The position numbers and the translations under genes were made by a program. DNA of 34,045 nucleotides from an uncultured Aquimarina sp. (lineage in GTDB: Bacteria > Bacteroidota > Bacteroidia > Flavobacteriales > Flavobacteriaceae). Positions within the stretch are counted from its first letter, which is position 1. The number at the start of each line of letters is the position of its first letter. Below the pieces are notes generated by a model. That model saw only the letters and a program-made list of their open reading frames with translations. It did no database searches and was not told where the DNA came from. Of the stretch, positions 6,790 through 16,005 are shown piece after piece. The stretch lies in contig CALLUJ010000070.1 in the NCBI GenBank assembly GCA_938011245.1, positions 1 through 34,045 on the forward strand, in the 5' to 3' direction.

Positions 6790-8358
6790 TTACGAGAAAT
6801 AGGCATATACACCTATAACAATAACCGAAATAATTATTGCACCTTGTTTTACATATTTCCAAGGAGTAATTTCAACTTGATTAGTATATTCCAATTTAAA
6901 TTCAGTATCACGTTGTTTAACTTTCGAAATGCCAAACATAGTTATTAAGAATAGAACACACATAATAGCCATTACATGTAGAAAATGGATATCTGGTTTA
7001 ATTACAAATTGACAAATTAAGTAAATAATTGGTCCACCTATTAAAACCACTTTTGCAGCAATAGCAGGAACTTTTTTTGTTAAATACCCAACAGCTACAA
7101 CAGTAAGAATAGGGATACTATAACTTCCATTTACTTCTTGTAAGTATCCAAACAATCCTCCTGGAGCATTAGCAATAAAAGGAGCAATAAACATAGCTAA
7201 AAAGGCGAGTAAAACTCCAAATAACTTACCTATTTTAACCACTTGTTTTTCATCGGCTTTAGGATTAATGTATTCTTTATAGATGTCTAATCCAAATAGA
7301 GTAACAGAACTGTTAAGGGCGCTGTTAAAAGAACTTAAAATAGCTCCAAATAGTACTGCGGCAAAGAAACCAACTAAGCTAGCAGGAAGTACTTTGCTTA
7401 CTAATGCAGGGTAAGCCTCGTCGGCAACAAAATTGGGGTTACTTCCAAAAATATGCCAAGCAACAATACCAGGCAATACAACTATAATAGGACCAAGAAT
7501 TTTAATAAAAGCACCTAATAGTAATCCTTTTTGGCCTTCTTGTAAGTTTTTAGCACCTAAAGCACGTTGTATAATAGCTTGATTAGTACCCCAATAAAAA
7601 ACTTGTACTAGCATCATACCTGTAAATAATGTTGAAAAAGGAATAGAAGATTCTGCAGAACCTATTGCATTGAATTTTGTAGGATTATCTCGAATTAAAA
7701 TTTCTAAACCATTTAATACACTCCCATCTCCAATAAAAGCTAATCCAAACACGGGAATAAATAAACCTCCAATAATTAATCCAATGGCATTAATGGTGTC
7801 TGAAACAGCTACGGCTTTTAATCCTCCAAAAACAGCATATATAGAACCAATAACACCTATAAACCAAACGCAAGCCCATAAAGTTTGGTTTTTAGTAAGC
7901 CCTAAGAGTTCGGGTAAATCAAACATGGTACTAACAGCTAATGCTCCAGAGTATAATACAATAGGCAAAAAAATAACAACATATCCTAATAAAAAGATTA
8001 CCGATGTGATGGTTTTTGTACTGGTATCAAATCGAGAAGCTAAAAATTGAGGAACAGTAGTAATTCCGCCTTTAAGATATCTAGGTAACAAAAACACAGC
8101 AGTAACTACCATAGCTAAAGCCGCAAGAGTTTCCCATGCCATAACTAAAATTCCATCGGTAAAAGCAGCTCCGTTAAGTCCAACAATTTGTTCGGTAGAA
8201 AGATTTGTTAATAATAGTGACCCTGCAATTACACCAGCAGTTAAACTACGCCCTCCTAAGAAGTATCCATCAGAGGAGTTTTCATCTGTTTTTCGTGTTG
8301 ACCACCAAGCAATTACAGCAACAAGTAATGTGAATCCTATAAAAGAAATTAGTCCCAT
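6790..8358 (-). CDS. Sodium/solute symporter (SSS family, SGLT-like)
   Basis: This 522-residue inner-membrane protein has about 14 hydrophobic segments. SSS signatures are GYFLGGRSLTAGVIAGSLLL near residues 31-50, the segment LSTEQIVGLNGAAF, IYAVFGGLKAVAVSDTIN (the conserved SSS motif around TM5-6), and AVLFGAILSSFNSALNSSVT with the Ser pair that forms the sodium site. It is closest in character to the sugar/SGLT branch (vSGLT, YidK type), so sodium-driven uptake of a sugar or related solute is likely. The substrate is not determinable and no catabolic genes adjoin. Strong terminators on both sides make it a single-gene unit. Confidence 0.92.
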   Translation of the reverse strand: MGLISFIGFTLLVAVIAWWSTRKTDENSSDGYFLGGRSLTAGVIAGSLLLTNLSTEQIVGLNGAAFTDGILVMAWETLAALAMVVTAVFLLPRYLKGGITTVPQFLASRFDTSTKTITSVIFLLGYVVIFLPIVLYSGALAVSTMFDLPELLGLTKNQTLWACVWFIGVIGSIYAVFGGLKAVAVSDTINAIGLIIGGLFIPVFGLAFIGDGSVLNGLEILIRDNPTKFNAIGSAESSIPFSTLFTGMMLVQVFYWGTNQAIIQRALGAKNLQEGQKGLLLGAFIKILGPIIVVLPGIVAWHIFGSNPNFVADEAYPALVSKVLPASLVGFFAAVLFGAILSSFNSALNSSVTLFGLDIYKEYINPKADEKQVVKIGKLFGVLLAFLAMFIAPFIANAPGGLFGYLQEVNGSYSIPILTVVAVGYLTKKVPAIAAKVVLIGGPIIYLICQFVIKPDIHFLHVMAIMCVLFLITMFGISKVKQRDTEFKLEYTNQVEITPWKYVKQGAIIISVIVIGVYAYFS

Positions 8359-8426
8359 AAGTTATTTTTAATAAAATTTCGTGCTAATGTATTATATTTT
8401 CCTTGAATAACGGGGTTTTAAATTAC

Positions 8427-8454
8427 GAAAAACACAGTCTAACTGTGTTTTTTT
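8427..8454. terminator. Bidirectional terminator-like hairpin
   Basis: AAAACACAG, TCTAA, CTGTGTTTT has A and T runs on either side. It separates the beta-barrel pseudogene from the symporter, both on the minus strand. Confidence 0.7.
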
Positions 8455-8608
8455 AAAGTAATGATAAGTTATTTTTGTAAAGTATTATAGGCTATTCAAT
8501 GTTAAAGCTTTTCTTTTTGAAAACCTTATTGTTGTATTTGGAAGTTATTTTATATGTAGTAAATCAATAAAAAGTATGTTTATTTCTTATGTACATTCGA
8601 GGAATGTT

Positions 8609-11009
8609 TTAATTGCTGTTTTGAGATTTTTCATGAAAGAAACTAGCCCATTTTACTTCTAAAAACTTAATAATAATATCATCACTATTGCCTTCGTCAA
8701 ATTTATTAAAACAAATTTTTAGATATTTAGAAATAAGTGGTTTGAATTCGTGAGGAGGGTTTTGTATTTTTTCGATAGATACATCCCATTGGTTAAGGGT
8801 TTTAACTAATTTTAAGTGTGCTTCAAGACGCTTTTTTGCTTGGAGAACCAGATGCTCCGAACGTTTATTCCTTTGATTACTCTTGGAGGACTCTGCTACT
8901 AAATAAACAAGTTCTTTTTCAAATTTTTCGGTTGTCGAATTAGCTTCTTCTTTAAGCTTTAAAATGGCAAAATAAGTTAAATTATAATATTTGCTTTCAA
9001 AATTAATATAATCGTCCAAACACTTTAAGTATTGTATGGCGACAACTTTATATAACTTTTTATCTTCTTTTTCTGCTTTTAATAATTCTTTCTCGATAGC
9101 TATTAGTCGTATTTTGCTTTTGTTTCTTAAAAAGGAAACAGAATCATTATTAGGAATAGCCAATAATTGGGGGGTGATGTTTTTGGGAATATTATTATAG
9201 CGATATTTTTTGTAATTAATTTTTACAGAGTCGCTGTACTTACGTTTCCATTCAGGAAATTGAATTTTAGGTTTTTTTAATCCAAAAGCATAATTGTATC
9301 CAACAGTCGCTGTGAGTTCGCTTAAAGTTTCGATATTATCGCTATTTTTAAAAAGTTGTATAGCATTTGCATTAAAATTATGTTTCTTTTTATAGGAATA
9401 ATTAGCACCAAATCTAAGATTAATAGCACTGTTTTCAGAGGTTGTGTTTTTAGTGATATTGTATGCTGAAGAAAACTGTGTAGTAAGTGTTTTATTAAAT
9501 AGTTGTTTGGAAATATTCAGATTAGGACCTAATGTGGTAGCATCTTCTCTCCCTATAGTGTTGTAGGTAGCATTAATTCCAGTATTTATAGTCAATTGTC
9601 TTTCAGCTAAGTTAATCGTATGTCCAGCGTTGAAGTTATGGAAGGTAGAGGCATCTCCAATACGCACTATTCCACCTTGTTCATTAGCAACATCATTAAG
9701 GTTGTAATTAAAATTAATGTTTTGTGGGAAACTTTTATTTTTGGAAAGTATATAGTTAACATTTAGACTTGCAGTTTGCGATAATTGTTCAAAATCCAAA
9801 TTTTCAAGAACTTCATCAGTTAAGTCGCTATCGTTAATATCGTCAAATTGGTTAGGTTTTACATTGGTAAATGATGTTAGATTTGAGTATGAACCTGTTA
9901 GTACTAGTCTTTTGTTAAGGATTAAGGTGGCATTAGCTCCTCCTACGGTTCGGGTAGTTTTGTTAGATTTTTCACTATTAAGGTCGTCTCGTTGCCTTCC
10001 AAATATTTATGGATAAAGCAAGTTTGTCTTAAAAAATACTATTTGTGGCATTAATGGTAATATTTTCAAAATCGTTATTAAAAAAATAAGCTCCCAAAGT
10101 TTCATACCTAGGATCTATACGTTCGTACCCTAATCCAACTGTAGCTTTCCCAATAGTGTAGTTAATATTAGTTTTAAAGGCATTAAATACAGCAGTAGAA
10201 GTTTTTTGATTTAGAAGAATATTTGCTAATGAAAATTTAGAACTACCACCGCTCGAAGGACTCCTTAAGTCTTTTGTGATTGCTGTAGAAGCATGTTCAC
10301 CTGCAAAAGTAAGATTTCGACTTAACTTTACTTCTCCGTCAATACTTAATACAAAATTTTCTTGTGGTAAAATGTTTCTAATTTCGGGAATACTGTCTAA
10401 AGAATTTTTATCGTCTTTAGCATAAAAAGCAATTAATCTTACTTTATACTTGTCTTTTTTGTAAGTAGTTTTTAAACCATATCCAAAGCGATCAAAGGCG
10501 GGTTGTGTTCTCGCATCGCCATCATCTTCAGTAGCCTTAAGCAAGCGTCCAGACATAGCACTAAAAGACCAAGCACCATTAGGAGTGAGATCTATTCCTC
10601 CACCTGTAAATTGATGACCGCTTAAGGTATAAGGAGAAAAATTCATGCTTACAGAACCAATGTGTGCTGTAATCCATTTGTGCTTGGGATGTAAGCTTAA
10701 ACTATTAAAATTGAAAGGAACTTGATAGCCTAAATCCTCACCTTGATTACTATAGCTATAGGTAATAGGCATAGAAAAGCTATAGATGGATACGTTTAAC
10801 GTTCCTTGAGCAAAGTAGGTAAAATCTTTTCTGCTCGTGTTTTGGTTGGAGTTATAAAAAACAGAATTCCCAGATAGTACTCCACTAATTTTTAGAGGTT
10901 TGCTATTAATAATGGTTTCATAATCAATGGTTGGGGATTACTGTATTTTATGGGGATAAATAACCAAATGCTAAAACAAAATAATGAAGATAGTTTTTTT
11001 TATAAGCAA
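8609..11009 (-). pseudogene. Inactivated outer-membrane beta-barrel protein gene
   Basis: One ancestral gene read on the minus strand from about 11009 can be pieced together. A signal-peptide-like start (LLIKKTIFIILF, stop, HLVIYPHKIQ, stop) is followed by SPTIDYETIINSKPLKISG. From there it is open to a stop at 10029 (SNQGEDLGYQVPFNFNSL, NGAWSFSAMSGRLLKATE). After that stop the text continues as DKLALSINI, a one-base shift at about 10005, then GRQRDDLNSEKSNKTTRTVG. It is then open to 8609. The middle is rich in alternating amphipathic strands typical of an outer-membrane barrel. The last 200 residues are charged and helical (KELLKAEKEDKKLYKVVAIQ), an uncommon addition. Four lesions show it is dead, but few others are present, so inactivation seems recent. 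The family was not identified. The barrel pieces 10029-10772 and 8609-9799 would be annotated separately by gene callers. Confidence 0.75.
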
Positions 11010-11030
11010 TGGGGTATTCGTTTAGTTGAA

Positions 11031-11055
11031 AACCACGCTAGTTTTTAGCGTGGTT
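11031..11055. terminator. Terminator after the lipoprotein gene
   Basis: AACCACGCTA, GTTTT, TAGCGTGGTT is a perfect 10-bp stem flanked by A and T runs. It lies 29 bp past the lipoprotein stop on the minus strand. Confidence 0.8.
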
Positions 11056-11083
11056 TTTAATAAAAGTATAATGAAAGATATAT

Positions 11084-11497
11084 TTATATTCTAGTATAAA
11101 CTTCCCCATTCTCTTCAGAACCAAATATTAGTTTATTGTTTTCAATTCTAAAGTTTTCAGTATTAGTATCGCCTTCCTCATCTACAGTGTTTATCGTATT
11201 TCCGTCAACGGTAAACGGTATAGTAGATGTTTCTGAGATACATTCAACAGTTTGGGTATTTGTGTCATTTGATGTTGTGGTTTCGGAATCATGACTAAGG
11301 CTAATAACATTGCCATCCGTTCTAAATTCTATAATATTCATTCTTTCACACTCTCCAGTATCATCAACACCGTCTACGATAAAGCTTTCCAATTGCCATC
11401 TGCCAATAAGAGTGTTTTCTGAAGAATCATCATCACTACAAGAAGTTCCAGATAGTAAACCAACAAAAAGGGTTAATGTTAAAAATAAGTTTTTCAT
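11084..11497 (-). CDS. Lipocalin-like lipoprotein
   Basis: The 137-residue protein begins with a lipoprotein signal peptide, MKNLFLTLTLFVGLLSGTSC. Cys20 is the lipidation site, followed by SDDDSSEN, an acidic stretch often seen in exported Bacteroidota lipoproteins. The mature part starts with LIGRWQLESFIVDG and continues with NIIEFRTDGNVIS, FTVDGNTINTVDEEG and ENNKLIFGS. This order is typical of the small lipocalin-like (DUF4923/Lipocalin_4-like) beta-barrel lipoproteins. A Cys pair (49 and 85 approximately) could form a disulfide. The ligand is unknown. It is expressed alone and ends at a strong terminator. Confidence 0.8.
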   Translation of the reverse strand: MKNLFLTLTLFVGLLSGTSCSDDDSSENTLIGRWQLESFIVDGVDDTGECERMNIIEFRTDGNVISLSHDSETTTSNDTNTQTVECISETSTIPFTVDGNTINTVDEEGDTNTENFRIENNKLIFGSEENGEVYTRI

Positions 11498-11725
11498 AAT
11501 TTTATTAAAATTTTGTGTTAGGCAGCAAATTTAATTTTTTTTTGTGAACTAAAAGAGTTTAAATATCACAATGTTTAATTATCATATTATAGATGATGTT
11601 AGTTTAAAAGTCTTAATATTTATAAAATTAGATCTATTGAGTTTAATAACATAGCATAAGAGTTAATGTTTTTGGTTATCAATGATTTGTGAGTTTAAAT
11701 TTTAAACTACTAACTACTTGTTTTT

Positions 11726-12091
11726 TTGTCATATAGTTCGATGTTTGGTCATTTAGCATCGATTCATTTGCTAAAAAAAGAAGAAAATCCACCTTCAATA
11801 GCTAAAAAAGTTATTAATAATAGTGTTTTTGAGAAGTTAAATATGTTGGATACTAAGTATCCAACGGAACAAAATGTCAAATTTTCAGAAGCTCATGATG
11901 CTGATTTTTCATTCGATAATCTCAATATCGAGTTTCCAGCGTTAAGTAATGATAATAGAAACCGAGCAGAGGCAAAAGCTACATTATCTAAAATTGTAGG
12001 AGAGGGTAAATGGGTAGATTCGTTTTCAGGAGAAGATATTCAGAGTTTGCCAGTAGGGATTCAGCATACCATTAGTGATATGGTATATTAA
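11726..12091 (+). CDS. Hypothetical protein of unknown family
   Basis: Up to 121 residues are open from a TTG at 11726; an ATG at 11741 would give 116 residues (MFGHLASIHLLKKEENPPS). There is no signal peptide or membrane span. The protein is mildly acidic, with FSFDNLNIEFPALSNDN, RNRAEAKATLSKIVGEGKW and a C-terminus LPVGIQHTISDMVY. No known motif is recognised. Codon usage looks coding and the Asn/Glu/Lys balance fits the neighbours, so a real gene is likely, but the start is uncertain and no clear promoter is seen. It has no obvious operon partner. Confidence 0.55.
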   Translation: MSYSSMFGHLASIHLLKKEENPPSIAKKVINNSVFEKLNMLDTKYPTEQNVKFSEAHDADFSFDNLNIEFPALSNDNRNRAEAKATLSKIVGEGKWVDSFSGEDIQSLPVGIQHTISDMVY

Positions 12092-12250
12092 GTAGGTTTT
12101 TCTAAAGCGCAGTTCTTTAAAGATTATATCCAATTAATCGCTTTTGTTTGTATAATATTATCTTAAGCAATAAATGGAAAAACTCCGATTACTTTTTCAT
12201 CAACATTTATAGAAATATAAAATCGAATCGAAAATTTCTTTTTTTGGCAG

Positions 12251-12258
12251 TACCTTTG
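12251..12258 (+). promoter_or_regulatory. Possible -7 element for the small membrane protein
   Basis: TACCTTTG fits TAnnTTTG and lies 22 bp before the ATG at 12281. No -33 TTTG at the right distance is clear, so this is tentative. Confidence 0.4.
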
Positions 12259-12280
12259 AGGGAATTATAAATAGTAAACC

Positions 12281-12472
12281 ATGGAATTTAGTACGGGCAG
12301 AATTATATTTATTGCTCTTTTTATTGTGGCCTTTGTAACATTAATGATTTTGAGTTATAGAAAAGATATAGCCATACATAAAAAGTATTATGAAGGTAGT
12401 ATTTGGGTATTAGTGTTTTTTATACTGTTTGTACTTTTCCTCTTCTTCTTAAAGGTATATTTAAATTATTAA
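12281..12472 (+). CDS. Small two-helix inner-membrane protein
   Basis: The 63 residues contain two strongly hydrophobic segments, about 8-25 (IIFIALFIVAFVTLMILS) and 42-60 (WVLVFFILFVLFLFFLKVY). They are joined by a basic loop (YRKDIAIHKKYYEG), which predicts a hairpin with the loop on the cytoplasmic side. Small proteins of this build are common in flavobacterial genomes, but no function is known to me. It starts with ATG, has a plausible -7 element just upstream and is not obviously part of an operon. Confidence 0.65.
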   Translation: MEFSTGRIIFIALFIVAFVTLMILSYRKDIAIHKKYYEGSIWVLVFFILFVLFLFFLKVYLNY

Positions 12473-12753
12473 ATAATAAAAAACAGCTTAGTATAAGTTT
12501 AGGCTATTAGAACATAAGGAAGTGTTAAGGGTAAATATTTGTTGTTAATATTAGTAGAGTATCTGTGTATTAATAGAAAATATTTTTAGATTAATACTTC
12601 TAAAAAGTAAGTAATATGTGTTTAAAAAGTCGTTAAATAAGGTTATTTTTTTTGATTTATTGTCATGTATTTTACTTTAATATTTTGTATTGTGTTATTT
12701 TTTTTGCAAAAAAATAAAAAATCCTTAAAAATAAAGTATTATCGCAATATTTC
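12473..12753. other. AT-rich gene-free stretch upstream of the porin
   Basis: About 280 bases of very AT-rich DNA with A and T tracts and no open reading frame worth reporting. Such tracts can raise promoter strength in Bacteroidota. No terminator is seen after the small membrane protein. Confidence 0.3.
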
Positions 12754-12785
12754 TTTGGTGACTAAGTTGTGATATTCTAATTTTG
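12754..12785 (+). promoter_or_regulatory. Strong Bacteroidetes-type promoter for the porin gene
   Basis: TTTG at 12754-12757, a 20-nt spacer, then TAATTTTG at 12778-12785. Transcription should start near 12790, giving a leader of about 55 nt. Confidence 0.75.
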
Positions 12786-12789
12786 GAAA

Positions 12790-12811
12790 AAATAAGTAAT
12801 AATACTTATTT
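12790..12811 (+). promoter_or_regulatory. Stem-loop at the predicted 5' end of the porin mRNA
   Basis: AAATAAGTA, ATAA, TACTTATTT is a perfect 9-bp stem located exactly at the predicted transcript start. A 5'-terminal hairpin like this can protect an mRNA from decay, as in E. coli ompA. That role here is inference. Confidence 0.5.
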
Positions 12812-12846
12812 GATAGAGAAAAAGTATTTAACTATTAACTTTTATT

Positions 12847-13911
12847 ATGAAAAAAAATTTCTTTAAAGGAGCTGCTATTGCAGCAATCGCTTTAGCAGGA
12901 TTTTCTGCAACAGCACAAGAAGAAGAATCAAAAGGAATCGAACTAACAGGTTCTGTTGATACTTATTTTAGAACGAACATCAATGGTCGTAATGGTTCTG
13001 AGGCGGTTAACCCAGGTACAGCTTTTGCTGACCAAGATGGATTTGCTTTAGGTATGGTAAATTTGATAGCTTCTAAGCAAGTAGGTAAAGTTGGTTTTGT
13101 AGCAGATTTAGTTTTTGGCCCAAGAGGTGCTGATGCTGTTTTTTTATCAGGAAGAGGTGCTGATGCTATAGGTTCTAGTGACTTAAACGCTGCTGTAAAC
13201 CAGTTGTATGTGACTTATGCAGCATCAGATGCAGTAACATTTACATTAGGTAATTTTAATACGTTTTTAGGGTATGAAGTAATTTCTCCAACAGGAAACT
13301 TCAACTATTCTACTTCTTATATGTTTACTAGTGGTCCATTTTCTCATACAGGTTTAAAAGTTGATTATGCTATTGATGATAATTGGTCTGCAATGTTAGC
13401 GGTAATGAATTCTACAGATTTCACTGAATTTAATGCTAACGGGAAATATACTTTAGGAGGGCAGTTAGGATATTCTAATGATTCTGGTAGTGCATATTTA
13501 AATGCTATTTATGGGCGTCAAGGATTTGATGATGAAGAAACGTTTCAGATTGATTTAACTACAGGTTGGGATTTAACAGAAGACTTTTACTTAGGTTTTA
13601 ATGGTACGTATAATGATACAGATGGAGATGGTTTTTATGGAGCAGCTTTATATCCTCAATATGCGATTTCAGAAGCTTTTTCTCTAGGTTTAAGAGGTGA
13701 GCTTTTTGGAACTTTTGTTGATGTTGACGGTGCAGATGATGAAACTGTATTTGCTACAACGCTAACAGGTTCTTATTCTGTAGGGGCTTTAACCATTAAG
13801 CCTGAATTGCGTTTAGATGTTGACGATGAAGAAAGAAGATTTGCTGATTCTGATGGGGAATTAGAGAAATCTTTAGCTTCTTTCGTATTAGGAGCAATCT
13901 ACTCTTTCTAA
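12847..13911 (+). CDS. Outer-membrane porin-like beta-barrel protein
   Basis: The 354-residue protein has a clean signal peptide, MKKNFFKGAAIAAIALAGFS followed by ATAQ, then EEESKGIELTGSVDTYFRTN. The remainder alternates polar and aromatic residues in strand-length units (LGFNGTYNDTDGDGFYGAAL) and ends in a Phe (LGAIYSF), the usual C-terminal signal for BAM insertion. YEVISPTGNFNYSTSYMF and GPFSHTGLKVDY fit the BBP2/DUF1597-type porin group of Bacteroidota. It should form a diffusion channel for small solutes. Codon choice (GGT, GCT, TCT) looks optimised and the promoter is near-consensus, so high expression is likely. It is a single-gene unit closed by a strong terminator. Confidence 0.88.
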   Translation: MKKNFFKGAAIAAIALAGFSATAQEEESKGIELTGSVDTYFRTNINGRNGSEAVNPGTAFADQDGFALGMVNLIASKQVGKVGFVADLVFGPRGADAVFLSGRGADAIGSSDLNAAVNQLYVTYAASDAVTFTLGNFNTFLGYEVISPTGNFNYSTSYMFTSGPFSHTGLKVDYAIDDNWSAMLAVMNSTDFTEFNANGKYTLGGQLGYSNDSGSAYLNAIYGRQGFDDEETFQIDLTTGWDLTEDFYLGFNGTYNDTDGDGFYGAALYPQYAISEAFSLGLRGELFGTFVDVDGADDETVFATTLTGSYSVGALTIKPELRLDVDDEERRFADSDGELEKSLASFVLGAIYSF

Positions 13912-13936
13912 TTAAAAGAATATTTATTTTATACAG

Positions 13937-13967
13937 AAGCCTCTTGCATTGCGAGAGGCTTTTTTTG
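13937..13967 (+). terminator. Terminator of the porin gene
   Basis: AAGCCTCTTGC, ATT, GCGAGAGGCTT is followed by a run of T. One internal T-G pair is the only irregularity. Confidence 0.85.
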
Positions 13968-14209
13968 TTATAGAAATTTAGAAAATTAAATAATTATATT
14001 TGTAGCGTATAATAATTGATATTTTTATTTATGTCCATATTATAATTTCGTAATAAGATTAGGAAGCATAATAAAAACAATTACTTGCATGGTATAATAA
14101 ATTTTTAAGTTATAATTTGGATTTAACATTATTAAAATAATATAAAAGGTATAACTTGTTTAAGAAGACGGAATAACGTTTTGTGTTCTATAATAAGAAG
14201 TATTATAAA

Positions 14210-14217
14210 TAAATTTG
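14210..14217 (+). promoter_or_regulatory. -7 element just before the rluF-like coding region
   Basis: TAAATTTG fits TAnnTTTG. Its position, 3 bp ahead of the TTG at 14220, implies a leaderless or nearly leaderless message, or an internal start. It argues against the TTG at 14181, which would lie upstream of the promoter. Confidence 0.4.
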
Positions 14218-14219
14218 CA

Positions 14220-14924
14220 TTGGAAGAAATACAATTAACCAGATTAAATAAGTATTTAAGTGAAGTTGGTTACTGTTCTCGTAGAGCGGCAGATAAACTT
14301 ATTTTGGAAGAGCGTATAAAGATTAACGGTGTTTTACCTGTAATGGGACAAAAGGTAAGTTCTAAAGATGTTATTTATATAGACGGAAAACAAATACAAG
14401 ATACAGACAAGGAACATGTGTATTTGGCTTTTAATAAACCAGTAGGGGTAGTATGTACTACAGATCTTAGAGATAAAGATAATATTATAGAGTATATAAA
14501 CTATCCGCAGCGTATTTTTCCAATAGGACGTTTGGATAAACCTAGCGAAGGATTAATTTTGTTAACTAGCGACGGAGACGTAGTAAATAAAATATTACGC
14601 TCTAGATACAACCATGAAAAGGAATACATTGTAACGGTAGATAAATTGATTACTCCAGATTTTATAAAAAGAATGTCTAGTGGTATTCCAATTTTAGATA
14701 CTGTTACCAAAAAATGTAATGTAGAAATAATAACTAAATTTACTTTTAGAATTGTGTTAACGCAAGGTTTAAATCGTCAAATTCGTAGAATGTGCGAATA
14801 TTTAGGGTTTGAAGTAGTTAAACTTAAACGAGTTAGAGTAATGAATATTCAACTAGAAGACATTCCAGTAGGTAAATATAAATTATTAACACATAATAAA
14901 ATTTACGAGCAATTAGATGTTTAA
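14220..14924 (+). CDS. rluF: 23S rRNA pseudouridine synthase, RsuA/RluF type
   Basis: An N-terminal S4 RNA-binding domain (TRLNKYLSEVGYCSRRAADK and LEERIKINGVLPVMGQKVSS) precedes the pseudouridine synthase core. The catalytic Asp lies in GRLDKPSEGLILLTSDGD. Later motifs are HEKEYIVTV, LTQGLNRQIRRMCEYLGFEV and VKLKRVRVMNI. The RxIRRMCEYLGF string with this length is characteristic of RluF, which modifies U2604 (E. coli numbering) in 23S rRNA. The start is unclear: there is no ATG before 14342, inside the S4 domain. TTG at 14220 (234 residues) fits the domain start and the -7 element; TTG at 14181 would add 13 residues. Confidence 0.87.
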   Translation: MEEIQLTRLNKYLSEVGYCSRRAADKLILEERIKINGVLPVMGQKVSSKDVIYIDGKQIQDTDKEHVYLAFNKPVGVVCTTDLRDKDNIIEYINYPQRIFPIGRLDKPSEGLILLTSDGDVVNKILRSRYNHEKEYIVTVDKLITPDFIKRMSSGIPILDTVTKKCNVEIITKFTFRIVLTQGLNRQIRRMCEYLGFEVVKLKRVRVMNIQLEDIPVGKYKLLTHNKIYEQLDV

Positions 14925-15034
14925 GTCGTTGATTAATAAGGTGTCTAATTATTTTTTTATTTGTATATTGCACCACTAAAAACACAATAAATGTTAAAAT
15001 TGTGTATTTTATCGGTTTTTTCGATAGTTTTGAC

Positions 15035-15042
15035 TATATTTG
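15035..15042 (+). promoter_or_regulatory. -7 element of the SH3-protein gene
   Basis: TATATTTG fits TAnnTTTG. The transcript would start near 15049, which rules out the upstream start at 15047 and supports the ATG at 15119. Confidence 0.5.
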
Positions 15043-15118
15043 ATTAATGAATTTAGTAATGTTATTTTTTTTTGGCACACTAATTGGAATCTTTATTACG
15101 AATTTTAATACAAGAATT

Positions 15119-15925
15119 ATGAAAACAATTTTAACCTCAATCCTTGTTTTTTTAAGTTTAACCCAACTTATAGCTCAAGAAGAACTTTACTTTGTATCTG
15201 TTCCAACAACATTTATGCGAAGTGGACCTAAATCAAATTTTAATGTAATAGCCGAATTAAACAAAGGAGATCAAGTTCAACTAATGGACGATTCTTATGG
15301 AGATTGGTGGGCTGTCCAAGTTGGTGTAACTAATGGGTTTATGAAAAGTTCAGATTTAATTGCTATTACAGGCTCTGTTGTAGTAAAAGAAAAAGTTGTA
15401 GAAAAGATAGTAGAAGTTTCTGCGGGCGGATCCGATTCAAACCAGTATGAAGATTGGGACGAAACTGAGTACGAAACAGGAGAAACACCACAGTGCTTAA
15501 ATATTGTTCCAGAGTTTGATTATAAAATGGATAATCATCTAAAAATAAAAAATGAAGGTTCTGAAACAGAAGCAGTAGTTAAATTGATAAAAATAGATAA
15601 CCCTGATGGAGATGAGGTAACTTATAGAATTGCTTTTATTAAGGCTGGCGACAACCATGATATGAAGAATGTTCCCGCAGGGAAGTATTATTTGAAAATT
15701 GCCTACGGACAAGAATGGAAAGAAACAAGCTTAGGGGGTAGGTGTACTGGAAAGTTTACTAAAAATGCACAATACGAAAAAGGAGAAGATATTGTAGATT
15801 TTACTCCAATAAGAACCAGTGCAGGTACAGAGCTACCATCTTACGAATTATCTTTAGATGTTAATCATAATGGCTCTAATGGGTTAGATACCGATGATAT
15901 CTCAGAAGACGAATTTAACGATTAA
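15119..15925 (+). CDS. Secreted SH3-domain protein
   Basis: The ATG at 15119 gives 268 residues with a good signal peptide, MKTILTSILVFLSLTQLIAQ. A bacterial SH3 (SH3b) domain follows at about 25-85 of the mature numbering (VPTTFMRSGPKSNFNVIAEL, GDQVQLMDDSYGDWWAVQV, TNGFMKSSDL). Then come a Val/Lys/Glu linker (VVKEKVVEKIVEV) and an acidic Glu/Tyr/Asp patch. A C-terminal domain with KIKNEGSETEAVVKLIKID, FIKAGDNHDMKNVPAGKYYL and KIAYGQEWKE resembles a transthyretin-like beta-sandwich. SH3b modules often bind peptidoglycan, so an envelope role is likely. A 24-residue upstream extension (from 15047) is rejected because it would bury the signal peptide and precede the transcript. Confidence 0.8.
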   Translation: MKTILTSILVFLSLTQLIAQEELYFVSVPTTFMRSGPKSNFNVIAELNKGDQVQLMDDSYGDWWAVQVGVTNGFMKSSDLIAITGSVVVKEKVVEKIVEVSAGGSDSNQYEDWDETEYETGETPQCLNIVPEFDYKMDNHLKIKNEGSETEAVVKLIKIDNPDGDEVTYRIAFIKAGDNHDMKNVPAGKYYLKIAYGQEWKETSLGGRCTGKFTKNAQYEKGEDIVDFTPIRTSAGTELPSYELSLDVNHNGSNGLDTDDISEDEFND

Positions 15926-15973
15926 CAACTGGTGCTGATTTTTGAGGATAAAATCATAAATAAAATTTTAAAG

Positions 15974-16003
15974 AAAAACGAGCTTTATAATAAGCTCGTT
16001 TTT
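15974..16003 (+). terminator. Terminator of the SH3-protein gene
   Basis: AAAAACGAGCTT, a six-base loop, AAGCTCGTTTTT is a perfect 12-bp stem with a T-run. Confidence 0.85.
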
Positions 16004-16005
16004 TT

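Noticed and set aside
12473..12846. Possible small RNA or riboswitch upstream of the porin
   Set aside because: No conserved structure other than the short 5' hairpin; the region is low-complexity AT-rich DNA.
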